Position numbers and translations under genes: made by a program. A model generated the notes under the pieces. That model was given only the letters and a program-made list of their open reading frames with translations, searched no databases and was not told the origin of the DNA. From assembly GCF_030409555.1 (NCBI RefSeq), contig NZ_JAUFPU010000019.1, forward strand, positions 344,941 through 408,940: a stretch of DNA of 64,000 bases, given 5' to 3'. This stretch comes from Chitinimonas viridis. Its GTDB lineage: Bacteria > Pseudomonadota > Gammaproteobacteria > Burkholderiales > Chitinimonadaceae. This document shows, piece after piece, positions 62,902-64,000 of the stretch; the stretch's first letter is position 1, and each line of letters begins with the position of its first letter.

Positions 62902-64000
62902 TCACACCTACCTCCTTCATCGGGTATGCTACGCGAATAAAGTACTCATCCTCAGTACTTGTTGCAACAGGGGTTTTAACCAAAAAACGCCTCTGAATAT
63001 CAGCATAATAAACCGCGCCATTAAATCCAGCAAATGACCTCGCGACTTCTAAGTTAGTAGTTACTGAAAACATCGAGCGAGGGGTAAAGGGAAACTCTGT
63101 CCCAGTCAAGGTCTGCGCTTGCGCCATCAACTCCTCAGAGCGAAAGCGGAATAACAATTCATAATGGCGTTTGGCACCCGCCGCCAACGCAGCAGCCAAT
63201 GAAAAATCATTTTCAAAGAATCCCTCTCGAGCAGCATCACTCATCATGAATCCAGTGTACCGCCACGCGGAATTCTCCGAGCTTCTTGCAGTGCCACGAT
63301 ACACACGCAGCACTTCTGTGCCTTCAGCACTTGCTGCTCCTTGAGTAATTACATCACCTAACAACGAGCCAGCACCAAGTGCAGCAGCACTACCTAATAG
63401 ATCATTACCACCACCTCTTCGTCCACCAGCTCCGCCTACGATGGAATTTTTCAGAACATCTCGAACTAAATTCGCAGTCCCCCCAGCCAAAATACGACTA
63501 GCATTCCCTTTATCTCCCTTGCTTGTATCGGCACTAGCCGTCCCAGAGCGCTCCAATGACGATGGTAGCTTTGCACCAGTAGCAATGATTGCAGGCCCAT
63601 TAGCTCCACCACCTATCACAGTGTAGGTCCCATCCTTATCTTGCACAAAAACCAAACCACCGGCAGCGATGGTCTCTGCAGCCCCTTGCACCGACTTCAA
63701 GCCTTCGGGTGACAGACCACCAGTGAGACTACAGCCCGACCCGCCATCTTCCCTACCACCATCGGTATGGCTGCTTACACAGCCCGCAAACCCCGTCGGA
63801 TCCGTCATATTCGTCGGATTGTTCCACACATACGTATAGCGGTTGTAGCTCTGGCTATGCTCCGGGTCCTGAATCAACGGGTCCGCCGACAGGAATCGCG
63901 CCACCAGCGGGTCGTAGATACGCCCGTTCATGTGCACCAAGTCCAGCTCGTCCAGCATCTCGTGGCCGGTAAAGCCCCGGTCGATGACCTTGCCGTCGCC
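62894..64000 (-). CDS. Rhs-family polymorphic toxin, C-terminal part with ADP-ribosyltransferase-like tip (5' end beyond the window)
   Basis: The frame runs off the right edge of the window, so the start is missing. The visible part opens with the Rhs core ending: [37 protein letters not shown], then [20 protein letters not shown]. The core boundary is near 63800. A Gly/Ala-rich linker follows, and the last ~150 residues look like an R-S-E ADP-ribosyltransferase: VLRVYRGTA (Arg), [15 protein letters not shown] (Ser/Thr strand) and [10 protein letters not shown] (ExE). GC drops in the tip. Rhs proteins deliver such tips into competitor cells. The toxin class is an inference from these three short motifs. 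Confidence 0.75.
   Translation of the reverse strand, partial: GDGKVIDRGFTGHEMLDELDLVHMNGRIYDPLVARFLSADPLIQDPEHSQSYNRYTYVWNNPTNMTDPTGFAGCVSSHTDGGREDGGSGCSLTGGLSPEGLKSVQGAAETIAAGGLVFVQDKDGTYTVIGGGANGPAIIATGAKLPSSLERSGTASADTSKGDKGNASRILAGGTANLVRDVLKNSIVGGAGGRRGGGNDLLGSAAALGAGSLLGDVITQGAASAEGTEVLRVYRGTARSSENSAWRYTGFMMSDAAREGFFENDFSLAAALAAGAKRHYELLFRFRSEELMAQAQTLTGTEFPFTPRSMFSVTTNLEVARSFAGFNGAVYYADIQRRFLVKTPVATSTEDEYFIRVAYPMKEVGVND

Overview
The window is a GC-rich stretch of bacterial chromosome with tightly packed genes on both strands. The gene set suggests a betaproteobacterium, most likely Neisseriales-like or a close relative such as Chitinimonas. It includes DnaE2, HemN, TamA/TamB, DusC, HrcA, RatA/RnfH, RmuC, a DUF4124 protein, a group II truncated globin and several large PAS-GGDEF-EAL proteins. 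The taxonomic assignment is an inference; no rRNA or tRNA gene is present to test it.

Layout. 1-9.9 kb: a 5'-truncated error-prone polymerase (dnaE2); hemN behind a perfect FNR-type box; a Rieske oxygenase, a ferredoxin-NADP reductase and a DsbA thiol oxidoreductase on the minus strand; a 46-residue membrane peptide; a MerR relic; an HD phosphohydrolase and an alpha/beta hydrolase. 10-20.3 kb: a PAS-GGDEF-EAL protein, an exonuclease/GIY-YIG fusion and the tamA-tamB pair. 20.4-25.9 kb: a SprA-like HExxH protein; a minus-strand operon of dusC, a cysteine-cluster gene, a truncated hemoglobin gene and a small membrane protein; an MCP; and a GNAT acetyltransferase. 26-35.1 kb: a signalling island with two more GGDEF-EAL proteins, a Cache/PAS histidine kinase and a disordered Ser/Pro/Gly-rich protein.

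35.3-42.9 kb: a two-gene cassette of unknown function behind a possible leader-peptide/terminator; a beta-propeller protein; a putative Na+/H+ antiporter; a small secreted protein between two terminators; a fused glucosyl-3-phosphoglycerate-synthase-like/HAD phosphatase; and a periplasmic amino-acid-binding protein. 43-55.5 kb: hrcA, mltB, a fourth GGDEF-EAL protein whose GGDEF metal site looks lost, mfd, a peroxiredoxin, phoH, and an orphan ParA overlapping a TPR gene. 55.6-61.9 kb: a solute-binding-like protein, dnaB, ratA-rnfH, rmuC with a DUF4124 gene, and an RBBP9-like hydrolase. 61.9-64 kb: IS3 scars, then the lower-GC C-terminal end of an Rhs polymorphic toxin with an ADP-ribosyltransferase-like tip and an overlapping candidate immunity gene. 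The Rhs gene continues beyond the window.

Together the genes describe a core of DNA repair and replication, envelope biogenesis and redox functions, with a heavy investment in c-di-GMP and sensory signalling. The accessory parts are the Rhs toxin region, the IS scars, the 35.3-36.9 kb cassette and two copies of a palindromic intergenic repeat.
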